NCBI GenBank assembly: GCA_052180195.1
Contig: CP197469.1
DNA from: Gottfriedia sp002574545
GTDB taxonomy: Bacteria > Bacillota > Bacilli > Bacillales > Bacillaceae_G
DNA length: 64,000 bases
Strand: one strand, 5' to 3'
Below, piece by piece: positions 9,666-17,956 of this stretch. The notes below the pieces were generated by a model, which saw only the letters and a program-made list of their open reading frames with translations, searched no databases and had not been told where the DNA came from. The number at the start of each line of letters is the position of its first letter. Within the stretch, counting starts at the first letter, position 1. The position numbers were made by a program, and so were the translations under genes.

Positions 9666-9700
9666 TGAAAAAGAGCTTACAACGCGTAAGCTCTTTTTCA
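9666..9700. terminator. Bidirectional terminator
   Basis: A strong hairpin (GAAAAAGAGCTTAC / GTAAGCTCTTTTTC) sits between the DinB-like gene and the DUF4931 gene. It overlaps the stop codon of the latter. Confidence 0.85.
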
Positions 9701-10489
9701 TATTGAAGCAATTCCCTCTAATTCCTTTTTGTAAAGACTAAGAATTTGATCTTTATGTACTTCTAGCTGATTTGACACTTGTGAAATTGAATAGCCAATA
9801 AATAATGGAGATACAACAAATCTAGGAATAATTTTACAAATTATTTTACCCTTCCATTTATAAAAAAATAAATTATAGCTTTGAAGTCCTTTATAAAAAT
9901 GATTAAGTAAATAATGAGTAACCATTTGTAGGTAAACGGCCATTTGTGGAATAAATTTCCGATCATCAATTAGTATATTGAATTCTCTAAACCCCATAAT
10001 TGGATGAGTAGAAATATTTAATTCATATCCAATATCCGACGAAATGTTTATCCCTTCGAAATACACATCTGTTACCTTTTTGTTGTAATCTATATTTTTT
10101 AATCCAACTATTTGCATATGTGGATGACTGAGTGTTCCCCCTGATAATGGGCCATGATTTTTATATAAAATGACAGATTTGAATTCTCCAGTCGATTCCA
10201 TTTCATCCCATTTATCAATCGCAAAAGTTAATAATTCTCTCAAATGTGTTAAAGAATATTTCGAAGGATCTCCTTTGCAATCATCACTTTCTATAATAAC
10301 AGTTTGCAAAGTATCTTCTAATGTTGGAAATTTATTTTTCAAATAAATGATCGAGCCGGATGTATCAATAATATCCGTTAAGTTTTCACGATCACAAAAT
10401 GGGCATTTAACTTCTTTATTTTTAATACTATCAGGTTTTTTAACACCAATATCCATTTTAAATTGTAAGACCTCATTTTGAATATCCAT
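9698..10489 (-). CDS. DUF4931 protein, GalT/HIT-like fold
   Basis: A 263-residue protein I place in DUF4931. It carries a CPFC pair near residue 31 and SHPHMQI near residue 140, which resembles the HxHxQ active-site motif of galactose-1-phosphate uridylyltransferase and HIT-superfamily enzymes. A nucleotidyl transfer or hydrolase activity is possible, but no substrate is known to me. The ATG at 10489 follows AAAGGGG by eight bases; an in-frame GTG precedes it. It lies 29 bp after a broken CotS-like kinase gene and was probably co-transcribed with it. Confidence 0.7.
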   Translation of the reverse strand: MDIQNEVLQFKMDIGVKKPDSIKNKEVKCPFCDRENLTDIIDTSGSIIYLKNKFPTLEDTLQTVIIESDDCKGDPSKYSLTHLRELLTFAIDKWDEMESTGEFKSVILYKNHGPLSGGTLSHPHMQIVGLKNIDYNKKVTDVYFEGINISSDIGYELNISTHPIMGFREFNILIDDRKFIPQMAVYLQMVTHYLLNHFYKGLQSYNLFFYKWKGKIICKIIPRFVVSPLFIGYSISQVSNQLEVHKDQILSLYKKELEGIASI

Positions 10490-10518
10490 CACGGTTTCCC
10501 CTTTGAGTATATATGTTT

Positions 10519-11508
10519 TTAAATTAATAACGACTTTAATTCATTACCTCTTTTTAAATAATTATCTAAATGAGGTTTTAATTTATTTTCATTTGAATTG
10601 ATTAAATTTGAAGTTTTTTGATAGAATCCCCAATTTATGCATCCAGAAAGCCAAAGTAAGGAAGAAAGGCGATCAATATGCTCTGATCCAATTTGAAAAA
10701 AGTTACTATATTTATTCATAAATTTTTCAGCTAAATTCTTTGACATTGCGATTGATTTATTGTCGCTTGTTTTTGAATACCATTTAATTAACCATGCTTA
10801 CCCCTCAATTCGATCAACATAAGTAATCGATTCAAAATCAATTATTCCTTTTATAGTTGAGGCATCATGATTCCAAATAATATTTAATGGATTCAAATCT
10901 GATTGAATAATAAAATCAAATTGATCTGTTTCTGCATTCTTTAAATGCAGTTTGGCCATTTCTAAATATTCATTTAGTAATGATTTATTTTCTTTCAAAA
11001 TATCTTTTGAATTTAATTCGCCCTTAAGCCTATTCACAAATCCTTCATATGCAATTAAATGGGATGTTTTAGGAAAAGAATTACATGAATACCGAGTGGC
11101 AGTCTTATGAAAAACAGCTGCCATATTTCCAACTTCTTCGGTGATCACTTGATTAAATTTAGTCATATGTATACCATCTATCCATTTAAATAATATAAAA
11201 CGATACGGTTGATTATCAATTAAAACGCTCAAAAAACGTTCATTCTTTCTAGATTTAACGATCTCCATAAAAGGAATTCTATTTTCAACTAGAAATTCTG
11301 TAAATTTTATTTGTTCTTCAATTATTTCATCTGAAAGTTCACCAAAGAATTCATTATTCGAGCGATGTAAACTAATAAATCTAGCTGAATACGCGTAATT
11401 GTTAATTAAAATTTTAAAATGCTTATCGTTATGCCAATTTTTTCTGTTTAAGTTCTTTACAATTTCAATTAATATAACGGAATTCTTCCATCCTTTATAT
11501 CTTTTCAA
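10519..11508 (-). pseudogene. CotS-like phosphotransferase, split by one in-frame stop
   Basis: An aminoglycoside phosphotransferase/CotS-like kinase reading frame of about 330 codons. It is continuous from 11508 to 10519 except for one TAA at 10798-10800, immediately after DRIEG. The frame resumes with AWLIKWYSKT and continues to the normal C terminus. Related proteins usually have a hydrophobic residue here, so a TTA to TAA change is the simplest explanation. The catalytic loop reads QSDLNPLNII, with Ser where the family usually has His or Gly before the catalytic Asp; IIDFES follows as the metal-binding motif. In CotS-type proteins the role is spore-coat associated. A sequencing error at the single base is the alternative. 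Confidence 0.7.
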
Positions 11509-11747
11509 ATCAAATAATGTTTAATATTGAACTTAAAAGAGTCCATAAAAGGTAACTGATTCCTTCAGGATAATTTCATTTTAATTTTAGTGGCTAATGT
11601 TCTATTCATTAAAATACAAGTTAAAAAAACCTAAATCTAATTTAGTGCTTTAAAATTGTATCTTTTTCGTTTATTTTTCAAATACTAACAACGATATTCG
11701 ACTTGAATATCAAAGATATCCTAAATTATCTTAGAGGTGAATCAAAC

Positions 11748-11900
11748 ATGACCATAAAAAATCATTTAGATCCTCAATCTCAAAAATTTTACCACAATTG
11801 GACTAGACCTAAACATGCTAAATCACAAGTCAATGGACATACTATGGAGTCTCAGAATACAATCATTTTAAAAAGCAACGCTAAGGCACATAGATGGTAA
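11748..11900 (+). CDS. Small YpzG-like protein
   Basis: A 50-residue basic protein. The core HAKSQVNGHTMESQNTIIL resembles the YpzG-like small proteins of Bacillus (a PKH..SQVNG pattern), whose function is unknown. The ATG at 11748 has TAGAGGTGA seven bases upstream; an in-frame ATG at 11703 lacks a ribosome binding site. A strong terminator follows immediately, which supports a real gene. Confidence 0.6.
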   Translation: MTIKNHLDPQSQKFYHNWTRPKHAKSQVNGHTMESQNTIILKSNAKAHRW

Positions 11901-11919
11901 AAAAGGATAATTAAGGAGC

Positions 11920-11950
11920 AGGAAGACATTTAGTTGTCTTCCTTTCTTTT
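11920..11950 (+). terminator. Terminator of the YpzG-like gene
   Basis: A hairpin with arms AGGAAGACA and TGTCTTCCT, followed by a T-rich tail. Confidence 0.8.
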
Positions 11951-11953
11951 AAC

Positions 11954-11988
11954 AAAAAACTAGCCACAGGCAACCGCCATGGCTAGTC
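11954..11988 (-). terminator. Terminator of the DUF4023 gene
   Basis: Arms ACTAGCCA and TGGCTAGT followed on the minus strand by six T residues, just after the small gene at 11997-12128. Confidence 0.8.
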
Positions 11989-11996
11989 ATACTCAA

Positions 11997-12128
11997 TTAT
12001 TTATTTGTTCCATGTTGTTTAGTAGGTAGTTTTTCATTTGGTGTTCCATTACCTTGGTGTTCTTTATTTTTTTGGTCTTTTCTTTGTTTTTCATGTAATT
12101 TTTCGACAAATTCATGCGTATCTTCCAT
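11997..12128 (-). CDS. DUF4023 small protein
   Basis: A 43-residue protein starting MEDTHEFVEKLHEKQ and rich in Lys, Gln and His. The MxDTHEFVEKLH start and a later HQGNGTP/KLP pattern match the DUF4023 family of very small Bacillus proteins of unknown function. AAGGAGG lies eight bases upstream of the ATG and a strong terminator follows, so the gene is well delimited. Confidence 0.8.
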   Translation of the reverse strand: MEDTHEFVEKLHEKQRKDQKNKEHQGNGTPNEKLPTKQHGTNK

Positions 12129-12210
12129 TTTTTAAGCCTCCTTGTAAAGAATCTAAATGTTACTTTAACCAAACAAGAAGGAAAAAATTCATATTAGCAT
12201 AATGTAGAAA

Positions 12211-12537
12211 TTACATGAGAATTTTTGTCAAGTCTAATACAGACCTTATAATTAAAATAGTTTGTGCAATACCAAATAGTAATCCCGTTATGAAACGTAA
12301 AAAATTATTACTTTCTCTCCAATTCCATTTTTGTGTAAACCCGTCAATCAATAAAGGGAACATTAAAATTGGAATGTACCACCAATAAAGGAATGATGCG
12401 ATCATAAATAAAAATGGAAGAAACAAATAACCAAATAGAATTGCCGTACATCTTGCACAAAGTGGAAAAGTATATGAACTTATGCGAAATGATCTGTCTT
12501 GCCTTCTATGACAAGGAATCCAATTTAAAATCAAATT
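12211..12537 (-). CDS. DUF2085 membrane protein
   Basis: A 108-residue membrane protein with about three hydrophobic segments. The family signature CHRRQDRSF is followed by FPLCARCTA, giving paired cysteines likely facing one side of the membrane. A TTG start at 12537 is chosen because TAGGAGG lies seven bases upstream; it directly follows the stop of the neighbouring gene, suggesting coupling. The longer frame from 12561 would overlap that gene. Function unknown. Confidence 0.8.
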   Translation of the reverse strand, partial: NLILNWIPCHRRQDRSFRISSYTFPLCARCTAILFGYLFLPFLFMIASFLYWWYIPILMFPLLIDGFTQKWNWRESNNFLRFITGLLFGIAQTILIIRSVLDLTKILM

Positions 12538-12548
12538 TAATCCTCCTA

Positions 12549-12842
12549 TTAGCTTGGACAATCTGGACTACAATCGCAATCCGGTGCACAATCTGGCATG
12601 TGATGATGACAATCAGGGAGGTCACAATCTGGAACATAACCAAAATCACCGCAATCACACCAATCGCACGCTTTTCTTTTTTTTCTTCTCCGCTCATAAT
12701 AAATAATCATTATAATTCCAAAAACGATACTTGCACTAATTAATAATAGTCCTTTAAGTAGAAAACCCTTCACAATTAAAACGATACCAACAATAAGAAG
12801 AATGAAAAATCCACTGATTAAGAAAAAGACCAACTTTACCAC
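12549..12842 (-). CDS. Membrane protein with Cys-rich PDC-repeat tail
   Basis: A 97-residue protein. Two N-terminal membrane helices (about 3-23 and 27-48) are followed by a basic ERRRKKRK stretch and a 39-residue tail with ten Cys and three adjacent His. The tail repeats the tripeptide PDC five times (PDCDLPDCHHHMPDC, then two more). The composition suggests metal binding or disulfide cross-linking. I do not recognise a named family. The start is uncertain: GTG at 12842 or a TTG nine bases later. The last codons overlap nothing, and TAA is followed at once by the ribosome binding site of the DUF2085 gene. Confidence 0.6.
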   Translation of the reverse strand: MVKLVFFLISGFFILLIVGIVLIVKGFLLKGLLLISASIVFGIIMIIYYERRRKKRKACDWCDCGDFGYVPDCDLPDCHHHMPDCAPDCDCSPDCPS

Positions 12843-12861
12843 TCTTTCATAAAAATAATGA

Positions 12862-12884
12862 AAGACTAACTCGATGTTAGTCTT
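12862..12884 (-). terminator. Terminator upstream of the Cys-rich protein gene
   Basis: Arms AAGACTAAC and GTTAGTCTT with a five-base loop, then a T-rich stretch on the minus strand. It ends the 98-residue membrane protein gene. Confidence 0.65.
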
Positions 12885-12913
12885 GTAATTACCAATTAAA
12901 TCTTACTATCCTT

Positions 12914-13210
12914 TTATTTAGAACGACCAGTTGCTGCACCAATCAAAATAAAAATGGCTGATAAAATATGCATGATCATGCCTAAAACAGGAATCCATGC
13001 AAGACAAGATGTGATGATTCCAAAAATATTCCCATTAGCAGAGACACCAGCTTTTTTCGCTAACACGAGTGTAATAATGTGAAGAATTAAAGCGATAAAT
13101 AATGGCGTATAGCCAAAACCAATAACGATCGAACCACCTAAAACAGGAATACCGAGTAATGCTTCAAAACCACCCGAAATCCATTTCATATTTTTAACGT
13201 TTGATCTCAT
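12914..13210 (-). CDS. Small hydrophobic membrane protein
   Basis: A 98-residue protein with three predicted membrane segments (about 12-30, 34-51 and 62-93). Two copies of an IPVLG motif occur (GIPVLGGS and WIPVLGMIMH). It resembles short conserved membrane proteins common in Bacillus, but I cannot name the family or function. The ATG has AAGGAG seven bases upstream. A hairpin at 12862-12884 ends it. Confidence 0.7.
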   Translation of the reverse strand: MRSNVKNMKWISGGFEALLGIPVLGGSIVIGFGYTPLFIALILHIITLVLAKKAGVSANGNIFGIITSCLAWIPVLGMIMHILSAIFILIGAATGRSK

Positions 13211-13345
13211 ATATTCTCCTTTTCAACTTAAAAATGTAAATTTTTTCTAATAATCCTATTGTATTCTAAAAATTCTTAAACGAATAGTTTTTATTAGAAA
13301 TTTGATTTAAATTCAGTCTCAAGAATGAGAATCTTCAAAAATTAA

Positions 13346-13376
13346 AAAGTAAGAGACAATAACGGTCTCTTACTTT
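13346..13376 (-). terminator. spo0M terminator
   Basis: Arms AAAGTAAGAGAC and GTCTCTTACTTT, followed on the minus strand by a T-rich run. It lies directly after the spo0M stop. Confidence 0.85.
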
Positions 13377-13381
13377 ATTAA

Positions 13382-14137
13382 TTAGTTATATTGTTGTAAA
13401 AAAGCCCTAACTGAGTTTGCAATAGTTTGAGCATCTTTAAGTTGTTCATTTTTAAAGTTAAGAGATGTTTTCTTTTCATCCAATCCGAATGATTCTTGAA
13501 GTAAACCTGCTAAACCACGATGTGAACCTGATTTATCTACTTGAACCCTCATAAACAGACCATCTTTATTTGGTTCAATCATACATTCAATTTCATCAAA
13601 TCGCCATTCCCTCTTGGAGTTTGGAACAAATTCCCACTCTTGATAGAAACGACCATTTTGAGCCTCCACCTCAACTTGACGTAAACGGAAGCCAAGTATC
13701 GTAAATGCTTCTACAAAGTTTGCTAGTTCTTCATGTGGATGAACTTTTAAGAAATCAGTATCTGTAGGGTCTATACTTAAATCGATATCTAAATCCGTCT
13801 CAATCCAAACTTGGCCATGTCCGATTGTAATCGGTGTGTAATATGGCAGTTGGAACGTAAAAGGAATGACTTTTTGTTCATTCGCTTCAATTTTCATTTT
13901 GCCAGAAACACGCTCTTCATGTAATTGGATTTTTACATTTACCTCATCGTCTCCACTTTTCTTTTGAGCATAAGACTTTAACTTAAGGCCAATATGATTA
14001 ATTTCTTGCGCAACTGATCCACCCTTAATTTCAACTACACCTTCAACATTTTTTCCTGGATATAAATCTCTCGTATGGATAATTGTATTTACCGTAGCAG
14101 CTCCAATTCCTAGTCTAGCTAGTACTTTTTTAAACAT
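13382..14137 (-). CDS. spo0M: Sporulation control protein Spo0M
   Basis: A 251-residue arrestin-like protein of the SpoOM family. It begins MFKKVLARLGIGAATVNT, followed by two beta-sandwich arrestin-like halves, with typical stretches PGKNVEGVVEIKGG and PFTFQLPYYTP. In B. subtilis, Spo0M modulates early sporulation and cell morphology. Length and N terminus match the family closely. The ATG follows GGAGGGGATCTA. Single gene with its own terminator. Confidence 0.93.
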   Translation of the reverse strand: MFKKVLARLGIGAATVNTIIHTRDLYPGKNVEGVVEIKGGSVAQEINHIGLKLKSYAQKKSGDDEVNVKIQLHEERVSGKMKIEANEQKVIPFTFQLPYYTPITIGHGQVWIETDLDIDLSIDPTDTDFLKVHPHEELANFVEAFTILGFRLRQVEVEAQNGRFYQEWEFVPNSKREWRFDEIECMIEPNKDGLFMRVQVDKSGSHRGLAGLLQESFGLDEKKTSLNFKNEQLKDAQTIANSVRAFLQQYN

Positions 14138-14321
14138 TAGATCCCCTCCAAAGAAATTACTATATTTCCATTATATAGTAGATTTCTAGTGTTGAATAAT
14201 CCAAATTTAAGTATTTAATTCCTTCTATTAGATTATGAATAAAAGAAATAATTATGTATTAGACAAGTTATTAAAAGGTTGAGCATATTTTATAATAAGA
14301 AGTTAATTTTGGAGGTGTTTT

Positions 14322-14759
14322 ATGCACTTTATTTTTATTAAGAAAAAATGGTTATTAATTTGTTTTCTTCTTGTTGTTATTGGAGTAAGTGGTTGGTATT
14401 ATTTAACACCAAAATCAGTTCAAACTGCAGTCCAGCAGCATGTAAAAACGTTCGACATCGATATGATCACAGCCGAGTTTAGTACAAAGCTAGATGATGG
14501 AACGGAAATTGAAGCTTATAGATGGGATCCAGGTACAATCGTTATTGATAAAAACAAAAAAGTAACTTTAAAAATTCATGGAATAAATGGAAAAGAACAT
14601 CATTTTCATATCGAAGGAACGAATATTACCGGTGTGGTAGCCAAAGGTAAAACGACCGAGGTACCTTTATTTTTTAAAAAAGAAGGTACATACCGTTTAA
14701 TTTGTGATAATCATTCTCATGACGTGGCACCTATGATTGGTTATATTGTTGTAGATTAA
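14322..14759 (+). CDS. Membrane-anchored cupredoxin-like protein
   Basis: A 145-residue protein. One N-terminal helix (about 8-27) anchors an extracytoplasmic cupredoxin domain. Likely type-1 copper ligands are a His in EHHFHIEG (near residue 90) and the C-terminal CDNHSH...PMIG set (Cys, His, Met). The ligand order His...Cys...His...Met is canonical. It may act in electron transfer or copper handling. GGAGGTG precedes the ATG. It faces the YtkA-like lipoprotein gene across a shared terminator. Confidence 0.85.
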   Translation: MHFIFIKKKWLLICFLLVVIGVSGWYYLTPKSVQTAVQQHVKTFDIDMITAEFSTKLDDGTEIEAYRWDPGTIVIDKNKKVTLKIHGINGKEHHFHIEGTNITGVVAKGKTTEVPLFFKKEGTYRLICDNHSHDVAPMIGYIVVD

Positions 14760-14795
14760 TGATTTAAGATTAGACAACCAATTAACTTTCATAGA

Positions 14796-14838
14796 AAAGA
14801 TAGTAAAAAATTATCTTTACTAAATTTTACTATCTTTT
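14796..14838. terminator. Bidirectional terminator
   Basis: Arms AAAAGATAGTAAAA and TTTTACTATCTTTT between the cupredoxin-like gene and the convergent lipoprotein gene. Confidence 0.75.
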
Positions 14839-14850
14839 TCTAATTCATCT

Positions 14851-15231
14851 TTATCTAATTGATACTTTACGTTCATTTTTACCTTTTATTAAAGTTATTT
14901 GTTTACTCCAAGTACCTTCCATTGGCAGTTCTAAACTCACTTCATATATACCTTTATTTATTTTCTTCATACTTGCTTCAACATGATGATTCATACTTTT
15001 CATTTCCATTTTAAAATAAACCGAATCTACATCTACTTCATTTCCATCGGTATCTACTAAATTTACTAAATACACATGTGTTTGCTTTTTATTTGTTAAT
15101 TTTTTTTCATTAATAGATAATTGAATATGATCTAAAAAAGGACTCGATTTAATTTCAGCCTTTTTTCCGCAACCAGAACATAGTACTAAACTACATAATA
15201 GGGTTATGAATATGTAAAACACTTTCTTCAT
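14851..15231 (-). CDS. YtkA-like (FixH-like) lipoprotein
   Basis: A 126-residue lipoprotein. The signal peptide ends in the lipobox LCSGC. The mature domain has the YtkA-like pattern: a hydrophobic beta strand, then MEMKSMNHH, GIYEVSLELPMEGTW and a closing strand. Such domains occur with copper or cytochrome oxidase assembly functions. The adjacent cupredoxin fits, but the role here is inferred. ATG at 15231 chosen with AGGAG eight bases upstream; GTG and ATG codons just upstream are too close to it. Confidence 0.8.
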   Translation of the reverse strand: MKKVFYIFITLLCSLVLCSGCGKKAEIKSSPFLDHIQLSINEKKLTNKKQTHVYLVNLVDTDGNEVDVDSVYFKMEMKSMNHHVEASMKKINKGIYEVSLELPMEGTWSKQITLIKGKNERKVSIR

Positions 15232-15420
15232 TAACATCACTCCTATTTTAAGATAACCTCACTCTAAACTGACTTAAAAAAAGAAATGAAAATTTGATTA
15301 CACAAATAAAAATAAAATTATTGTTATCACATTCATACAATTAAGCTTTTTCAACATATAATTGAACGTTATAACTCAAACAACTAAGGATTCTACATAG
15401 GGAGGGAGGAGTTTAACTGA

Positions 15421-15885
15421 ATGTTCTTAGAATGGGCTAGCATTGTCTTAACTGTTCTACTCTCATCATATGTCATCATCATCACTAATAGAAAGAAAGA
15501 AAAACTTTCTTGTACAGTCGGAAAAATGATCAGTATGACGAATTCAATGATGACAAGTGTCACCGTGGGTACAATCTTTGGTATTTTTTTTCGGAATACT
15601 GATTTAACCATTCCGACAATTCTTTCCATGACAGCAGGCATATTAATCGGATACTTAACTGGTAAACCTTTATCACTAATGGCCGTATTAGAAGGGATAA
15701 CTGCGGGAATTATGGGTGGAATGATGGGAGCAATGCTTGGTATTATGCTACAGGAGACTTATTTAAACATCTTAATCTATTTTATAGACGTCGTATTTGT
15801 ATTAGTTACAATCCTATTAATTAAAGTGATTGATCAAGAAGTTAGCAAATTCAATAAAAATGAAAAATCCCTCCATTCAATTTGA
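15421..15885 (+). CDS. Glycine-zipper membrane protein
   Basis: A 154-residue protein with about five membrane segments, not assigned to a family. A helix near residues 86-107 is packed with Gly and Met (GITAGIMGGMMGAMLGIML), suggesting tight helix packing; Met clusters also occur near residues 35-45. The ATG has GGGAGGAG about eleven bases upstream. Its position beside the cupredoxin-like and YtkA-like genes and its Met richness hint at a metal-related role, but this is inference only. Confidence 0.65.
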   Translation: MFLEWASIVLTVLLSSYVIIITNRKKEKLSCTVGKMISMTNSMMTSVTVGTIFGIFFRNTDLTIPTILSMTAGILIGYLTGKPLSLMAVLEGITAGIMGGMMGAMLGIMLQETYLNILIYFIDVVFVLVTILLIKVIDQEVSKFNKNEKSLHSI

Positions 15886-15890
15886 ACATA

Positions 15891-15934
15891 AAAATAGCCT
15901 ACCTAGTTTAAATTAGGTAGGCTATTTTATTTTT
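15891..15934. terminator. Bidirectional terminator
   Basis: Arms AAAATAGCCTACCTA and TAGGTAGGCTATTTT between the membrane protein gene and the phosphatase gene, with T-runs on both strands. Confidence 0.85.
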
Positions 15935-15943
15935 GTAAGAACA

Positions 15944-16567
15944 TTAAATACGATTCAAATGCGTTGTATCGCATAGTAACATAAAGTCCAACTCTTTCTC
16001 TTCTCCAAAATTAATTATCGTTAAACTTGTTCCGTGGACATAAGGTAGATCCCATAATTTTTCAATTGGTGATTGTTTTAAATGAGCTACAATCGCTGCC
16101 AATACAACTGCATGTGTAACAATTAATATATTACCTTCTTCATTCGAATTTAAAATAGTTTGGATGACATTTCCTACTCTTTCTGTTAAGGCGAGTAAAC
16201 TCTCACCTTGATGTGGACGATGGTCGTATAAATGAGGTGTTTTCCAAAGAGATTCAAATTCATTTTCAAAACAATCATTTATTTCTTTTTTCGTTTTACC
16301 TTCCCACTCACCAAAATTAATTTCTTTTAAATCATCTTCTTCAATAATTGGAATCGATGAATTGTTTCTTAAAATATTTGCAGTTGTTACTGCACGTTTA
16401 CTCGAACTAGTATATATTTTACTAAAACTCACTTTAGCTAATTTATTACTTAATAATTTAGCATCAATAATCCCGCTAGCAGTAAGTTCGGAATCTTTTG
16501 ATCCTTGTAATCGATTTTCGATATTCCACACCGTTTCACCGTGTCTTGTTAAATAAATTGTTAACAA
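15944..16567 (-). CDS. Histidine phosphatase family protein
   Basis: A 207-residue phosphoglycerate mutase-like phosphatase. The phospho-accepting His is in TRHGETVWN close to the N terminus. The acid residue falls in EINFGEWEG and the second catalytic His in THAVVLAA. The substrate is not predictable, although broad-specificity and alpha-ribazole phosphatases share these motifs. The TTG at 16567 is chosen: GGAGGAG is seven bases upstream and the catalytic motif then sits at the usual distance from the N terminus. The 47 extra codons in the longer frame overlap the upstream gene. Third gene of a probable three-gene unit. Confidence 0.88.
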   Translation of the reverse strand: MLTIYLTRHGETVWNIENRLQGSKDSELTASGIIDAKLLSNKLAKVSFSKIYTSSSKRAVTTANILRNNSSIPIIEEDDLKEINFGEWEGKTKKEINDCFENEFESLWKTPHLYDHRPHQGESLLALTERVGNVIQTILNSNEEGNILIVTHAVVLAAIVAHLKQSPIEKLWDLPYVHGTSLTIINFGEEKELDFMLLCDTTHLNRI

Positions 16568-16607
16568 CTTTGCTCCTCCAGCTTTCGTAAATAAAACTTC
16601 TCCGCTA

Positions 16608-16961
16608 TTATTTTTGAAATAAATCCAAACAATGTTTAGGTATTTCATATATTCCAATTGGTGAAGTTGAAGTAAGAAATTCTTGATGACTTTCTTCAAA
16701 TAATTCACCTAATTGAGCCCTTTTCTTTTTTGCATTCAGATGAAGCTCAGATTTCCTGATCATCTTTTCAATCTGCTCATTCTGTTCTATACTTTCATAT
16801 TGCCAAATCGCTTCAATTTTATCATTCGATTCGTTAACCCACCTACCAATTAATTTAGCACCATGCTTGATTTGATTTGGGTATAAATAAAAATGAAAAA
16901 AATCATTAAATTGTTCTAATTGATCTGGATTTATTTTATAAGACTTTTTCCTATAGATCAT
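16608..16961 (-). CDS. NIPSNAP family protein
   Basis: A 117-residue protein with the NIPSNAP ferredoxin-like fold pattern: a MIYRKKSYKI first strand, LEQFNDFFHFYLYPNQIKHGA helix, and LIGRWV plus AIWQYES strands. The enzymatic role is unknown for most members. It lies between an alpha/beta hydrolase gene (26 bp upstream) and a phosphatase gene (40 bp downstream), all on the minus strand. Confidence 0.8.
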   Translation of the reverse strand: MIYRKKSYKINPDQLEQFNDFFHFYLYPNQIKHGAKLIGRWVNESNDKIEAIWQYESIEQNEQIEKMIRKSELHLNAKKKRAQLGELFEESHQEFLTSTSPIGIYEIPKHCLDLFQK

Positions 16962-16987
16962 TTTTACCTCTACTCCACACTGTGGAT

Positions 16988-17839
16988 TTAGACAAGCGTT
17001 TTTTTAGTAAATTGTTTTACTTCCTTCAAAAACAGTTCCTTCTCTTCTAAAAATGGATAATGATTACTTTCATGTAAAATGACTAATTTTGAATTTTCAA
17101 TTCCTTCAGCCATTTCTTCTGAATATTCGATTGGACATTGTACGTCATGTTTGCCACAAATAATTAGAGTTGGACAACTTATTAATGATAACTTTCTTGT
17201 TACATCGTAAATTTGCAATTCCCTATTGAAATAATTTAGTCGAATTGCTGACATTTTTTTAGAGATTGGTAAATTAAAATATTCGTGATATCGATTTGGC
17301 TTATGCAAAGATAACTTTGTCCGTTCAATTGATAGAGCTTCTCTTTCTTCATTAGATATTGTAGTATCTTTTAACTTTTCAATTAATTCTTGCATGATAT
17401 TATATTGCGGATGAGCTTTGTTATAAATACAGTTTTTTGAAAACGTTGCATAATCTCTCGCTGCAGCTCCAACAATCAAATTATGATTTAAAGAATTTGA
17501 AAAATAGATTCCATAAATAATTCCAAGCATTCCACCGGTAGAATGACCGGCAAAACTCCAGGATGAATAACCTAATGTTTCCCTAATTTCTTCTAGATCA
17601 AATATTGTTTCTAGCATACTTAATTCATAAGGAGAATGTGCTTTTTCAGAATTACCAGTTTCTCTTAAATTTATTAAAAATACTTTAAATAATGTAGTAA
17701 ATGAATTTGCAAAATAATCTCCCGAATCATTAAATTCAGAGTAATTATGAGTGATACATAAAGGCTCTCCTTCACCTTTACAAAATACTTCAAATGTCCC
17801 TCTTTTCGTATTAATTAGTCTCCGTTCCCATTTCTCCAT
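16988..17839 (-). CDS. Alpha/beta hydrolase
   Basis: A 283-residue alpha/beta-fold hydrolase. The nucleophile elbow is GHSTGG with Ser near residue 105. The acid is likely in CGKHDVQCP and the His in ESNHYPFLEE. The oxyanion-side motif is unusual (CITHNYSEF in place of the common HG) and a RETGNS loop follows. Substrate unknown. The ATG at 17839 is favoured over 17866 because AGGGG stands about ten bases upstream. First gene of a unit with the NIPSNAP and phosphatase genes. Confidence 0.85.
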   Translation of the reverse strand: MEKWERRLINTKRGTFEVFCKGEGEPLCITHNYSEFNDSGDYFANSFTTLFKVFLINLRETGNSEKAHSPYELSMLETIFDLEEIRETLGYSSWSFAGHSTGGMLGIIYGIYFSNSLNHNLIVGAAARDYATFSKNCIYNKAHPQYNIMQELIEKLKDTTISNEEREALSIERTKLSLHKPNRYHEYFNLPISKKMSAIRLNYFNRELQIYDVTRKLSLISCPTLIICGKHDVQCPIEYSEEMAEGIENSKLVILHESNHYPFLEEKELFLKEVKQFTKKTLV

Positions 17840-17956
17840 AACGTAAAAACCCCTACTTTTTGACATACTCTACTATTTCTTGAAAACAGGTTCTAATTCC
17901 TATCTTCTAAAAAATTGTTCACATATTATCCATAAATATATATCCGTAAAATTTAG

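Noticed and set aside
10798..10800. Programmed readthrough or recoding at the in-frame TAA of the CotS-like gene
   Set aside because: No stimulatory structure or known recoding context is visible; a point mutation or sequencing error is simpler.
12414..12743. A plus-strand frame of 109 codons opposite the DUF2085 and Cys-rich genes
   Set aside because: Antisense shadow of two genes with better start signals and recognisable features.
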